This document shows positions 7,831-15,588 of a stretch of 56,211 bases of DNA, in pieces. Source of the DNA: Streptomyces griseoviridis (lineage in GTDB: Bacteria > Actinomycetota > Actinomycetes > Streptomycetales > Streptomycetaceae). The stretch lies in the NCBI GenBank assembly GCA_014649155.1, contig BMSM01000039.1, positions 1 to 56,211 of the forward strand. The letters run 5' to 3'. The stretch's first letter is position 1; each line of letters opens with the position of its first letter. Both the position numbers and the translations under genes were made by a program. Under the pieces are notes generated by a model. It was given only the letters and a program-made list of their open reading frames with translations. It had not been told where the DNA came from and did not search any database.

Positions 7831-9194
7831 CGAAGGGCCTCCAGGGACTGGTGCTCGGGGTCGGGGGCCGGTTCGTCGGTGCGGTGGCGGGCGGCGAGCC
7901 GGACCATCAGGACGGCGGAGAGCAGCATGAAGAAGCCGACCAGGTAGAGCGGGACGTAGTAGTCGCCGGTCCAGTCCTTCAGCCAGCCGGTGATGTAGCT
8001 GGAGGCGAACCCGGCGATGTTGCCGGCCGTGTTGATCAGGGCGATGCCGGCCGCGGCGGCGGCACCGGTCAGGAACCGGGAGGGCACCGACCAGAAGACG
8101 GGCAGGGCGGCGAAGACGGCGCACGCGGTCACGGTGATCACGGCGACCGTGGCGGTGGGCGAACCCATGTAGAGGGCGACGGGGATGGTGACGCCGCCGA
8201 CGACCGCCGGGCCGGCCACGTGCCAGGTGCGGGTGCCGTGCCGGGTGGCGTGCCGGGTCCAGAAGAACAGCGCGATCGCGGCGGGCAGGTACGGGATCGC
8301 GGTGATCCACGCCTTGTCCATCACGCTGAAGGTGGTGTCGTACTGCTCCTGGAAGCCGTTGATGATGGTCGGCAGGAAGAAGGCCAGGGCGTACAGGCCG
8401 TAGACGAAGCCGAAGTAGACGACGGCGAGGGTCCAGACACGGCCGCTGGTGAACGCCTTCTTGAGGTCGCCCTTGGCGTGCTGGTCGTCGTGACCGGTCT
8501 TCCGGGCGTTCTCGGCGGCCAGTTCCGCGGTCAGCCAGTCGCGCTCGGCGGGGGTCAGCCACTTGGCGTCGGCCGGCTTGTCGATCAGGTAGAACCAGGC
8601 GATGACGCCCAGCAGGATGGCCGGGACCGACACGAAGAGGAACATCACGCGCCAGCCCTCCAGGCCGAACAGTCCGTGATGGCCGATGAGCCAGCCCGCG
8701 AGCGGGGCGCCGAAGACCGTGGTCAGCGGCTGGGCCAGGTAGAACAGGCCGAGGATCCTGGTGCGGTGGCGGGAGGGCACCCACTGGCTCAGGAACAGGA
8801 TGGCGCCGGGGAAGAACCCGGCCTCGGCGACACCGAGCAGGAAGCGCAGCGTGTACAGGCCGCCGCTGCTGTTCACCCAGGTGAAGAGCAGGGAGACGAT
8901 GCCCCAGGTGACCATGATCCGGGCCAGCCAGCGGCGGGCTCCGAAGCGGTGCAGGGCCATGTTGCTCGGGACTTCCAGGACGATGTAGCCGAGGAAGAAG
9001 ATCCCGGAGGCGAAACCGAACTGTGCGGCGGTCAGGGCCAGATCCTGGCCCATCCCGTTCGGCTCGGCGAACGAGACGGCCGTGCGGTCCAGATAGTTCA
9101 CGAAGAACATCAGGGCCACGAACGGCACGAGGCGTACTGAGACCTTCTTGATGGCAGTTCTCTCGACTGCCGCGGCTGGCGCGTCGGCACCCAT
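7827..9194 (-). CDS. MFS transporter, anion:cation symporter family (putative apionate uptake)
   Basis: This 455-residue protein has about twelve membrane segments and belongs to the ACS branch of the major facilitator superfamily, relatives of which import tartrate, glucarate or 4-hydroxyphenylacetate. The early NYLDRTAVSFAEP motif in helix 1, YIVLEVPSNMALHRFGARRWLARIMVTWG between helices 2 and 4, and LRFLLGVAEAGFFPGAILFLSQW around helix 4 are diagnostic. It is the first gene of the minus-strand operon, the usual place for the uptake system, and its stop overlaps lerK. Sugar-acid anions are typical substrates, so D-apionate is the likely cargo; that substrate is an inference. Confidence 0.72.
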   Translation of the reverse strand: MGADAPAAAVERTAIKKVSVRLVPFVALMFFVNYLDRTAVSFAEPNGMGQDLALTAAQFGFASGIFFLGYIVLEVPSNMALHRFGARRWLARIMVTWGIVSLLFTWVNSSGGLYTLRFLLGVAEAGFFPGAILFLSQWVPSRHRTRILGLFYLAQPLTTVFGAPLAGWLIGHHGLFGLEGWRVMFLFVSVPAILLGVIAWFYLIDKPADAKWLTPAERDWLTAELAAENARKTGHDDQHAKGDLKKAFTSGRVWTLAVVYFGFVYGLYALAFFLPTIINGFQEQYDTTFSVMDKAWITAIPYLPAAIALFFWTRHATRHGTRTWHVAGPAVVGGVTIPVALYMGSPTATVAVITVTACAVFAALPVFWSVPSRFLTGAAAAAGIALINTAGNIAGFASSYITGWLKDWTGDYYVPLYLVGFFMLLSAVLMVRLAARHRTDEPAPDPEHQSLEALR

Positions 9195-9298
9195 GGCGAC
9201 TCCTCGGCTCGCCCGGACAGCTCCGTCCGGGATGGCTCACGCCGGTGGCGCCGCGAGGGCGGCCGACCGGATCGGACCTCACGCTATGCCGCCGAAAC

Positions 9299-9315
9299 AA
9301 ATTGGTCACCAATTT
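9299..9315. promoter_or_regulatory. GntR/FadR-type operator in the divergent promoter
   Basis: AAATTGGTCACCAATTT is a perfect 17-bp palindrome with 8-bp arms around a single central base. It contains TGGT-N-ACCA, the classic FadR-subfamily recognition core. It lies between the transporter start (9194, minus) and the GntR regulator start (9428, plus) in a local A/T-rich patch, so binding would block the operon and could also affect the regulator gene. Confidence 0.8.
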
Positions 9316-9423
9316 ACCAGTGTGGCGACCGTCATAGATTTCCGAACGGCCCAACTCTTGACAAACCTCACCCATCCGGCCGATGAACCGGCTGGTCAGT
9401 GCGGGTACGCGCGCATCTGGTTG

Positions 9424-9442
9424 ACTGGTGACCGTGACCAGT
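9424..9442. promoter_or_regulatory. Second putative GntR half-site pair over the regulator start
   Basis: ACTGGTGACCGTGACCAGT has inverted ACTGGT/ACCAGT arms separated by 7 nt and overlaps the GTG start of the regulator at 9428. The half-sites resemble those of the 9299-9315 palindrome but the spacing is wider. It may be an autoregulatory site or chance similarity produced by the codons for V-T-V-T-S. Confidence 0.4.
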
Positions 9443-10189
9443 CAGCCCGATCAGCAGTCTCCGGACGCCGCGCCCGACCTGGCGCGGCTGCTGCGCCCCG
9501 TGGTGCGTGAGTCCTCCGTCAGCGAGGTCGCCAAGCGGCTCCTCGACCACCTCTCGGCCGGACACATCAGGCCCGGCACCCGGCTGCCCGCGGAACGCCA
9601 GCTCGCCGAGGCCCTCGGTGTGGCGCGCTCCAGCGTCCGCGGCGCGCTGTCCGCGCTGGACGTCCTCGGCATCATCGAGATCCGGCCCGGTTCCGGCTCC
9701 TACGTGCGCGAGGGCACCTCCGAGTTCCTGCCCCGGGCGATCAACTGGGGGCTGATGCTCGGCCAGCGCCGCACCCAGGACCTCGTCGAGGTGCGGACGT
9801 ACATGGAGGGCGTCTCCGCCCGGCTGGCCGCCGAGCGGGCCACCGACGAGGACGTGGCCCTGCTGGAGGCCCATCTCGGGCACATGCGGGAGGCGGGCGG
9901 CGACGTCACGGCCTTCATCGACGCGGACATCGCCTTCCACCTGGAGTGCGCCCGGATCGCCCGCAACAGCGTGCTGAGCGACATCCTGCACAGCATCCGG
10001 GCGCTGCTCCAGGTGTGGATGGAGCGGGTCAGCGACATCGAGGGCACGGTCAGCGGCACCCTGTGCGAGCACGACGCGGTCCTGGAGGCGATCCGGGCCC
10101 GCGACCCGGAGGCCGCCGACCGGGCGATGGCGGAGCACATGCGGATGGCCAGCGCCCGGCTGCGTGCCTCGGTGGACGGCGCCGGCTGA
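9428..10189 (+). CDS. GntR-family regulator, FadR subfamily
   Basis: This 253-residue repressor has an N-terminal winged helix (about 28-95: GTRLPAERQLAEALGVARSSVRGALSALDVLGIIEIRPGSGSYV) and an all-helical FCD ligand-binding domain (about 110-245). The FCD domain has the EVR near residue 120 and the FHLECARIARNSVL helix that usually carry metal-binding residues; His at 'FHLEC' and at 'CEHDAVLEAI' fit. Such regulators release DNA when they bind an organic acid, usually the pathway substrate. The gene diverges from the apionate-type operon across a 233-bp spacer holding a perfect TGGT-N-ACCA palindrome, so it is almost certainly the local regulator. The GTG at 9428 was chosen because the protein then begins directly before the family region. 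Confidence 0.85.
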   Translation: MTVTSQPDQQSPDAAPDLARLLRPVVRESSVSEVAKRLLDHLSAGHIRPGTRLPAERQLAEALGVARSSVRGALSALDVLGIIEIRPGSGSYVREGTSEFLPRAINWGLMLGQRRTQDLVEVRTYMEGVSARLAAERATDEDVALLEAHLGHMREAGGDVTAFIDADIAFHLECARIARNSVLSDILHSIRALLQVWMERVSDIEGTVSGTLCEHDAVLEAIRARDPEAADRAMAEHMRMASARLRASVDGAG

Positions 10190-10268
10190 GCCGTCCGGAT
10201 CCGCCGCGCCGTATTCCGGGCAGGCGGCTCCTCCCGGGTCCCGGCATGCTGGGTGCCGGGGGATACCG

Positions 10269-10979
10269 GTGCGGCGGAAGGCGGGCAGGGTGGACTGGCG
10301 CGAGTTCGGGGAGCGCATGGCGCTGCTGGCGCGGGACCTGCTGGCACAGGAGTCGGTGGACGCCACCCTGGAGCGGATCACCCACGCGGCCACCGAACTG
10401 GTCGAGGGCTGCGACGCCGCCGGCATCCTCATCGTGCGCGACGGTGAGGTGCGGTCCGTCGCGCCGACCGACCAGGTGGTCGTCGACAGCGACCGGCTCC
10501 AGGAGCGCCTGGCACAGGGCCCCTGCTTCGACGTCGCCCGGTCCGCCGCCGCCGAGCGGGGCTTCCGGATCACCGACTTCCACGACGAGCCGGCGCACTG
10601 GCCCGACTACGTGGTGCGCGCCCGCGAGCTGGGCCTGGGCAGCATGATGGGCATCATGCTCTACACGGACGAGGAGGAGCTGGGCGCGCTCGACTTCTAC
10701 TCCCGCCGCCGGGGCGCCTTCACCGAGGCCAGTGAGACCGCCGGCTGGCTGCTCGCCTCGCACGCGGCGGTGGCGTTCTCCAGCGCCCGGACGCACGCCC
10801 AGCTGGAGCAGGCCATCGGCACCCGGCACACCATCGGCGAGGCCATGGGCATCCTGATGGGCAGTCACCGGCTCACCGAGGAGCAGGCGTTCCAGGTGCT
10901 GCGCCGCTACTCCCAGGACCACAACGTGAAGCTGCGGGACGTCGCCCGGCGCGTCTGCGAGCTGGGCCGCCTGGACTGA
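10269..10979 (+). CDS. GAF-ANTAR RNA-binding regulator
   Basis: This soluble protein of about 236 residues has a GAF domain (about 20-165; VRSVAPTDQVVVDSDRLQERLAQGPC is the typical region) followed by a C-terminal ANTAR domain (about 175-232). The ANTAR part reads AIGTRHTIGEAMGILMGSHRLTEEQAFQVL, a three-helix motif that binds two-hexaloop RNA structures to prevent transcription termination. GAF-ANTAR proteins are common in Streptomyces and respond to unknown small ligands. I chose the GTG at 10269 because GGGGA lies 5 nt before it; the GTG at 10290 is a reasonable alternative. Nothing in the flanking genes reveals its target. Confidence 0.8.
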   Translation: MRRKAGRVDWREFGERMALLARDLLAQESVDATLERITHAATELVEGCDAAGILIVRDGEVRSVAPTDQVVVDSDRLQERLAQGPCFDVARSAAAERGFRITDFHDEPAHWPDYVVRARELGLGSMMGIMLYTDEEELGALDFYSRRRGAFTEASETAGWLLASHAAVAFSSARTHAQLEQAIGTRHTIGEAMGILMGSHRLTEEQAFQVLRRYSQDHNVKLRDVARRVCELGRLD

Positions 10980-11166
10980 GCGGGTGCCCCGCGCGGACGC
11001 GGGCGCGCGCGGCGGGCGGGCCACCGGGCTAGGTTGGTGCAGTCGGCCGCACCCCAGCGGCCCGCACACCGCGGTCCCTGCCCCCTACCGGCCCACACCC
11101 CTACGGCCCCACCCTCAGGGCCGCGCCCCGAGCCGCCTCGGACCCGCCTGGAGGAGCGCCCCTTCC

Positions 11167-11982
11167 GTGAACCGGTTCCTGCGCCCGTTCCACTCCCTGT
11201 GGGACCGGCTGGCCGCCACCGCCCTGGTCCGGCACGGCCGGGACCTGGAACTGATGCACCGGGCGATGGGCTTCGCCACGATCGCGCTGGTCACCCTGGC
11301 GCCGCTGCTCATCGTGGTCGCCGCCGCCGATCCGCTGGGCCGCGGGGGCTTCGCGGCGTGGCTGGCCGACGGCATGGGGCTGTCGGGGCGTTCCGCGCGG
11401 GTGCTGACGGAGATCATCAGCCCGCCGCGCGAGATCATCGGCACCACCAGCATCTGGGGCGGTCTGCTCCTGGGGGTGTTCGGGGTGTCCTTCGCGGCGA
11501 GCGTGCAGAACGGCTACGAGCGGATCTGGGGTCTGCCCTCCGGCCCCTGGCACCGGGTCTGGCGCCAACTGACCTGGGTGGTGGTGCTCACCGCGTACCT
11601 CTACCAGGAGGTGCAGACCCGGACCGGGCTGCACGGCACCGCGCGGATCGTGCTGTCGACGGTGACCGGCACGCTGTTCTTCTGGTGGGGGCAGCACTTC
11701 CTGCTGGGCAGCTCGGTGCGCTGGCGGGACCTGTTCCCGGGGGCGCTGGCCACGATGATCGGGCTGATCGGCCTGCGGGGCTTCTCCTACCTGGTGTTCA
11801 CCCCGCTCATCCTCGACAACGCCATCAGCTACGGCACGGTCGGCACCGTGCTGGTGGTGGAGTCGTGGCTCATCGGGGTGGGGTTCGTGGTGTTCGGCGG
11901 GGCACTGGTCGGCCGCTGGTTCCACGAACACCACTGGCTGCCCCGGCGGGCCCGCAAAGCGGCCGCCGAGACCGACTGGTGA
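11167..11982 (+). CDS. YihY/virulence factor BrkB family membrane protein
   Basis: This 271-residue integral membrane protein has about six membrane segments, including TIALVTLAPLLIVVAAADPLG, GGLLLGVFGVSFAASVQNGYERIWG and FVVFGGALVGRWF. The helix order and the conserved QNGYERIWG match the YihY/BrkB family, whose molecular function is not settled. The GTG at 11167 follows GGAGGA (about 11 nt upstream). It is a single gene downstream of the ANTAR gene; the intervening 187 bp is GC-rich with no recognised control site. Confidence 0.7.
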   Translation: MNRFLRPFHSLWDRLAATALVRHGRDLELMHRAMGFATIALVTLAPLLIVVAAADPLGRGGFAAWLADGMGLSGRSARVLTEIISPPREIIGTTSIWGGLLLGVFGVSFAASVQNGYERIWGLPSGPWHRVWRQLTWVVVLTAYLYQEVQTRTGLHGTARIVLSTVTGTLFFWWGQHFLLGSSVRWRDLFPGALATMIGLIGLRGFSYLVFTPLILDNAISYGTVGTVLVVESWLIGVGFVVFGGALVGRWFHEHHWLPRRARKAAAETDW

Positions 11983-12300
11983 CGCCCGCCGCCGCGACTC
12001 CGCCGCGACCACCGTGGCCACGGCGGCGCCCACCGCCCCCGCGACGGCGACGTCCACCACCAGCGGCAGAACCCGGCCGCCGGCCTCCCGGCCCTCCTCT
12101 GCCGCCCGCTCCAGGCCGTCGCGGCTCCGGCCGGCGTGGGCATCGGCCGGAGCCGGCGCGGCGGATGGCCCGGTCGGCGCTGCGGGCCGTGGACACCGCC
12201 GGGCCACGACGGCCGCGACGGGAACGGCGACCGCGACGGTCACGACGGGACCGGCGAGGGCCCGAGTGGCCGCGCCCGGCCCGGCCCCGTCCCGAACCGC
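11983..12300. other. Intergenic region between membrane protein and LacI genes
   Basis: No gene is well supported here. A minus-strand frame from about 12243 contains one hydrophobic stretch (LPLVVDVAVAGAVGAAVATVV, about 12010-12075) that could be a single membrane helix. It has no clear ribosome site and the frame continues antisense through the YihY-like gene. I leave it unannotated as a protein. Confidence 0.4.
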
Positions 12301-13401
12301 TCAGCGGCCCGGCGGCGGCGCCGTGCTCGCCCGCTCCACCAGCCGGGTCGGCACCAGCGTCGTGCCCCGCTCCGGGGCGTCCTGGCGCATCTGGCGCAGC
12401 GCCGCCGCCACGCAGAGCCGGCCCACCTCGGCGAAGTCCTGGTGGACGGTGGTCAGCGGCGGCAGAAAGGCGCCGGCCTCAGGGATGTCGTCGAAGCCGA
12501 TGACGCTCACGTCCTCCGGCACCCGCCGCCCGCTCTCGTGCAGGGCGCGCAGCAGGCCCAGCGCCATCTGGTCGTTGGCGACGAAGACGGCGGTGCACCC
12601 GTCGCGGCCCGCGAGGTCGAGGCCGGCCCGGTAGCCGGACTCGGCCGACCAGTCGCCCCGGACCGGCGGCGGCGGGGTGCGGCCCGCCTCGGTGAGGGTG
12701 GCCCGCCAGGCGTCCGCGCGGCGCTGGGCGGCGTAGGAGTCCTCGGGTCCGGCCAGGTGCCACACCGTCTCGTGGCCGAGGGCGAGCAGGTGCCGGACGG
12801 CGGCGCGGGTGCCGCCGGCCTGGTCGGTGTCCACGACCGTGTAGTGGTCCCCGGCGTCGGAGTCGACGACCACCACCTGCACGTACGGGGGCAGGGTGAT
12901 GACGGCCGCGTCGAGCAGGTGGACCTCCATGATGACGATCACCGCGTCGACGGCCAGTTCCTCCAGCCGGGAGAAGGCGCCGCGCACCTCGTCCTGGGTG
13001 GGCAGCGCGACCGGCAGCAGGGTGACCGCGTACCCCTCCTGCGCGGCGGACTGCGCGATGGCCTCCAGCGTCCGGACGTTGCCGGTCGTGGACAGTGTGA
13101 AGGTGATCACTCCGATGGTGCGGAACTCGCCGCTCTTGAGGGCGCGGGCGGCGCTGTTGGGCCGGTAGCCGAGCTGCTCCATGGCCGCGCGCACCTGCCG
13201 CCGGGTCTCCTCGGTGACGCCGGCATAGCCGTTGGAGACCCGTGACACCGTCTGCGACGAGACCCCCGCCAGCCTTGCCACGTCCGCCATCGAGGCGTTC
13301 TGCGACCGGCCGGGGCGCCGGCGCCGTGGGGTCGTCGCGGGTGTCCCGGCGGGTCCCTTGGGTGCGGGCGTGCCCGCGTCGGCTCGCTCAGCGGTGTCCA
13401 C
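12301..13401 (-). CDS. LacI-family transcriptional regulator
   Basis: This 366-residue repressor has a basic N-terminal extension of about 35 residues, then a LacI helix-turn-helix (SMADVARLAGVSSQTVSRVSNGYAGV with hinge helix QLGYRPNSAARALKSGE). A periplasmic-binding-protein-like effector domain follows, with RTIGVITF, VIGFDDIPEAGAFLPPLTTVHQ and NDQMALGLL. It diverges from an ABC sugar importer and GH42 beta-galactosidase. A perfect 20-bp palindrome of LacI type (13551-13570) and an imperfect copy (13505-13524) lie between, so it very likely represses this operon until a galactoside or derived sugar is bound. The GTG at 13401 is the first start before the family region; the extension is longer than usual, so a later start is possible. 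Confidence 0.85.
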   Translation of the reverse strand: MDTAERADAGTPAPKGPAGTPATTPRRRRPGRSQNASMADVARLAGVSSQTVSRVSNGYAGVTEETRRQVRAAMEQLGYRPNSAARALKSGEFRTIGVITFTLSTTGNVRTLEAIAQSAAQEGYAVTLLPVALPTQDEVRGAFSRLEELAVDAVIVIMEVHLLDAAVITLPPYVQVVVVDSDAGDHYTVVDTDQAGGTRAAVRHLLALGHETVWHLAGPEDSYAAQRRADAWRATLTEAGRTPPPPVRGDWSAESGYRAGLDLAGRDGCTAVFVANDQMALGLLRALHESGRRVPEDVSVIGFDDIPEAGAFLPPLTTVHQDFAEVGRLCVAAALRQMRQDAPERGTTLVPTRLVERASTAPPPGR

Positions 13402-13504
13402 TCGCCGTCCGCCGCCTTTCCTTGCTTTTCCGGGCGCTGCCCGGGATGTGGCCCGGGGGCCGCTTGACCGTCTTGACCGGAGCACGGTAGACATGCCGCC
13501 TACC

Positions 13505-13524
13505 GGATGTTCACGTAAACCTAA
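13505..13524. promoter_or_regulatory. LacI-type operator O2 (imperfect copy)
   Basis: CGGATGTTCACGTAAACCTA keeps the GATGTT-ACGTAAAC core of O1 with a damaged right arm. It lies 46 bp from O1 (centre to centre), closer to the LacI gene. The two sites could be bridged or could separately serve the divergent promoters. Confidence 0.6.
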
Positions 13525-13550
13525 CAACCCCAGCCCGTCTTCGCGCTGTG

Positions 13551-13570
13551 CGATGTTTACGTAAACATCG
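13551..13570. promoter_or_regulatory. LacI-type operator O1
   Basis: CGATGTTTACGTAAACATCG is a perfect 20-bp palindrome 31 nt upstream of the first permease gene, with the central CG step typical of LacI-family sites. Its A/T-rich core contrasts with the surrounding GC-rich DNA. Confidence 0.85.
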
Positions 13571-13601
13571 CGAGTTCACCAGTGAACCAGCAAGGAACGA
13601 G

Positions 13602-14528
13602 ATGACGACGCTGCACCCCCCAGCGGCCACCCGGTCGCGTCCCGTACCGCCCGAGGCGCGACGGGACCGCCGCTCGTGGACGGGCTGGGGCTTCCTCGGC
13701 CCGTTCGTGGCCGTGTTCGCCCTGGTCTTCCTCGCGCCGATCGTGTACGCGATCTACCTGAGCCTCTTCCGCGAGCAGTTGATCGGCGGGAACACCTTCG
13801 TCGGCCTGGACAACTACCAGCAGGCGCTGCGGGACGACCGCTTCTGGGCCGCGCTGGGCCGCGTCTCGCTCTTCCTGGTCGTGCAGGTGCCGGTCATGCT
13901 GTGCCTCGCGCTCCTGGTCGCCCTGGCCCTGGACAGCGGGCGCCTCTACGGCCGGGACTTCTTCCGGGTCTCGATCTTCCTGCCGTACGCGGTGCCCGCC
14001 GTGGTCGCCACCCTGATGTGGTCGTTCATGTACGGCACCCGCTACGGCCTGGTCGGTGACATCAACGACGCCCTGGGCGTCTCCCTGCCCGACCCGCTCT
14101 CCGCCGACCTGATGCTGGCCTCCATCGGCAACATCGTCACGTGGGAGTTCATCGGCTACAACATGCTGATCTTCTACGCGGCGCTGCGGGTGATCCCCGA
14201 CTCGCTGTACGAGGCGGCGCAGATCGACGGCGCGGGGCAGTGGCGGATCATCACCGCCATCAAGCTCCCGGCCATCCGGGGCGCCCTGGTGATCGCCACG
14301 ATCTTCTCCATCATCGGCAGCTTCCAGCTGTTCAACGAGCCCAGCATCATGCGGCCGCTGGCGCGGAACGCCATCACCACCGACTACACGCCGAACTTCT
14401 ACACGTACTCGCTGTCCTTCAACGGGCAGCAGCAGAACTACTCCGCGGCGGTCGCCATCATCATGGGGCTGATCACCATGGTCATCGCCTACGTCGTCCA
14501 GCTGCGCGGCACGCGCAAGGGAGTGTGA
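13602..14528 (+). CDS. ABC sugar transporter permease 1 (MalF-like)
   Basis: This 308-residue membrane protein has about six helices and is the first gene of the LacI-controlled operon. The MalF-type cytoplasmic EAA loop (SLYEAAQIDGAGQWRIITAIKLPAIRG, about 215-240) docks with a shared ATPase. The ATG at 13602 follows AAGGA with 5-nt spacing; upstream in-frame starts would lie inside the operator. No ATPase gene is in the operon, as is usual for Streptomyces sugar importers, which share an MsiK-type ATPase encoded elsewhere. It forms the channel with the next gene product. Confidence 0.85.
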   Translation: MTTLHPPAATRSRPVPPEARRDRRSWTGWGFLGPFVAVFALVFLAPIVYAIYLSLFREQLIGGNTFVGLDNYQQALRDDRFWAALGRVSLFLVVQVPVMLCLALLVALALDSGRLYGRDFFRVSIFLPYAVPAVVATLMWSFMYGTRYGLVGDINDALGVSLPDPLSADLMLASIGNIVTWEFIGYNMLIFYAALRVIPDSLYEAAQIDGAGQWRIITAIKLPAIRGALVIATIFSIIGSFQLFNEPSIMRPLARNAITTDYTPNFYTYSLSFNGQQQNYSAAVAIIMGLITMVIAYVVQLRGTRKGV

Positions 14529-14535
14529 ACCAGCG

Positions 14536-15489
14536 ATGACCAGTCCCCTCGCCACCGCCCCGGGCCGCAACCACCCGCCCGTACAAGGACGTTCGCACGC
14601 CGCGCCGCCGCGGCTGCGCTCCCACCGCCGCCGGGCGCCGTCCACCAAGCCCCGCCGCAGCGTCCTGCTGACCGTCCTCACCGGCCTGGTGCTGCTCTAC
14701 AGCCTGGTGCCGCTGCTGTGGCTGCTCATCAGCGCCACCAAGACCCAGCAGGGGCTGGCCGGTTCGTTCGGCCTGTGGTTCGACGACGACTTCGCCCTGT
14801 GGAGCAACATCGCCGACACCTTCACCTACGACGACGGCGTCTTCTCCCGCTGGCTGCTGAACACGCTGATGTACGTCGTCCTGGGCGCCGGCGGTGCCAC
14901 CTTCCTCGCCGTGCTCGGCGGGTACGCGCTCGCCAAGTTCCAGTTCCCGGGCAAGAAGGCCGTGTTCGCCGTCGTCATCGGCGCGGTGGCGGTGCCCACC
15001 ACGGCGCTGGCGGTGCCCACCTTCCTGATGTTCAGCAAGATGGGGCTCACCAACACCCCCTGGGCGGTGATCATCCCGTCACTGATTTCGCCGTTCGGTC
15101 TGTACCTGATGTGGGTGTTCGCCACCGAGGCCATTCCGACCGAACTGCTGGAAGCCGCCCGAATCGACGGCGCGAGCGAGGCCAGGACCTTCTTCCGAGT
15201 TGTACTCCCCTTGCTGGCTCCCGGTATTGTGACGGTCCTGCTGTTCACCATGGTCGCGACATGGAACAACTACTTCCTGCCGCTGATCATGATCAAGGAT
15301 CCGGACTGGTACCCCCTGACCGTGGGCCTGAACGCCTGGAACGCCCAAGCCCAGACGGCCGGTGGCGAGGTGGTGTTCAACCTGGTCATCACCGGATCCC
15401 TGATCACCATCGTGCCCCTGGTCGCCGCTTTCCTGCTGCTCCAGAGGTACTGGCAGTCCGGGCTCGCCGCCGGGAGTGTCAAGGAGTGA
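14536..15489 (+). CDS. ABC sugar transporter permease 2 (MalG-like)
   Basis: This 317-residue protein has a basic N-terminal tail of about 45 residues and about six membrane helices. The EAA loop reads ELLEAARIDGASEARTFFRVVLPLLAPG (about 208-235), typical of MalG-type carbohydrate uptake subunits. It starts 7 nt after permease 1 and precedes the binding protein by 99 nt. With permease 1 it would form the membrane pore of a galactoside importer. Confidence 0.85.
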   Translation: MTSPLATAPGRNHPPVQGRSHAAPPRLRSHRRRAPSTKPRRSVLLTVLTGLVLLYSLVPLLWLLISATKTQQGLAGSFGLWFDDDFALWSNIADTFTYDDGVFSRWLLNTLMYVVLGAGGATFLAVLGGYALAKFQFPGKKAVFAVVIGAVAVPTTALAVPTFLMFSKMGLTNTPWAVIIPSLISPFGLYLMWVFATEAIPTELLEAARIDGASEARTFFRVVLPLLAPGIVTVLLFTMVATWNNYFLPLIMIKDPDWYPLTVGLNAWNAQAQTAGGEVVFNLVITGSLITIVPLVAAFLLLQRYWQSGLAAGSVKE

Positions 15490-15588
15490 CGGCAGACTCC
15501 CCCCACCTCGTCCTCCCCCCACGCATGTTCCTCGTTCTGCACACCCCCGACAGGGCCGCACCGGCCACAAGGAAGTGGAAGCTCGACC

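Noticed and set aside
6097..9375. 1092-codon minus frame appearing to fuse an upstream region to LerK
   Set aside because: The upstream half is an out-of-frame shadow of the MFS transporter; LerK begins cleanly at the ATG 7830 overlapping the transporter stop.
11990..12243. Minus frame with one hydrophobic stretch between YihY-like and LacI genes
   Set aside because: One possible helix but no ribosome site, and the frame continues antisense through the neighbouring gene; too weak to call.
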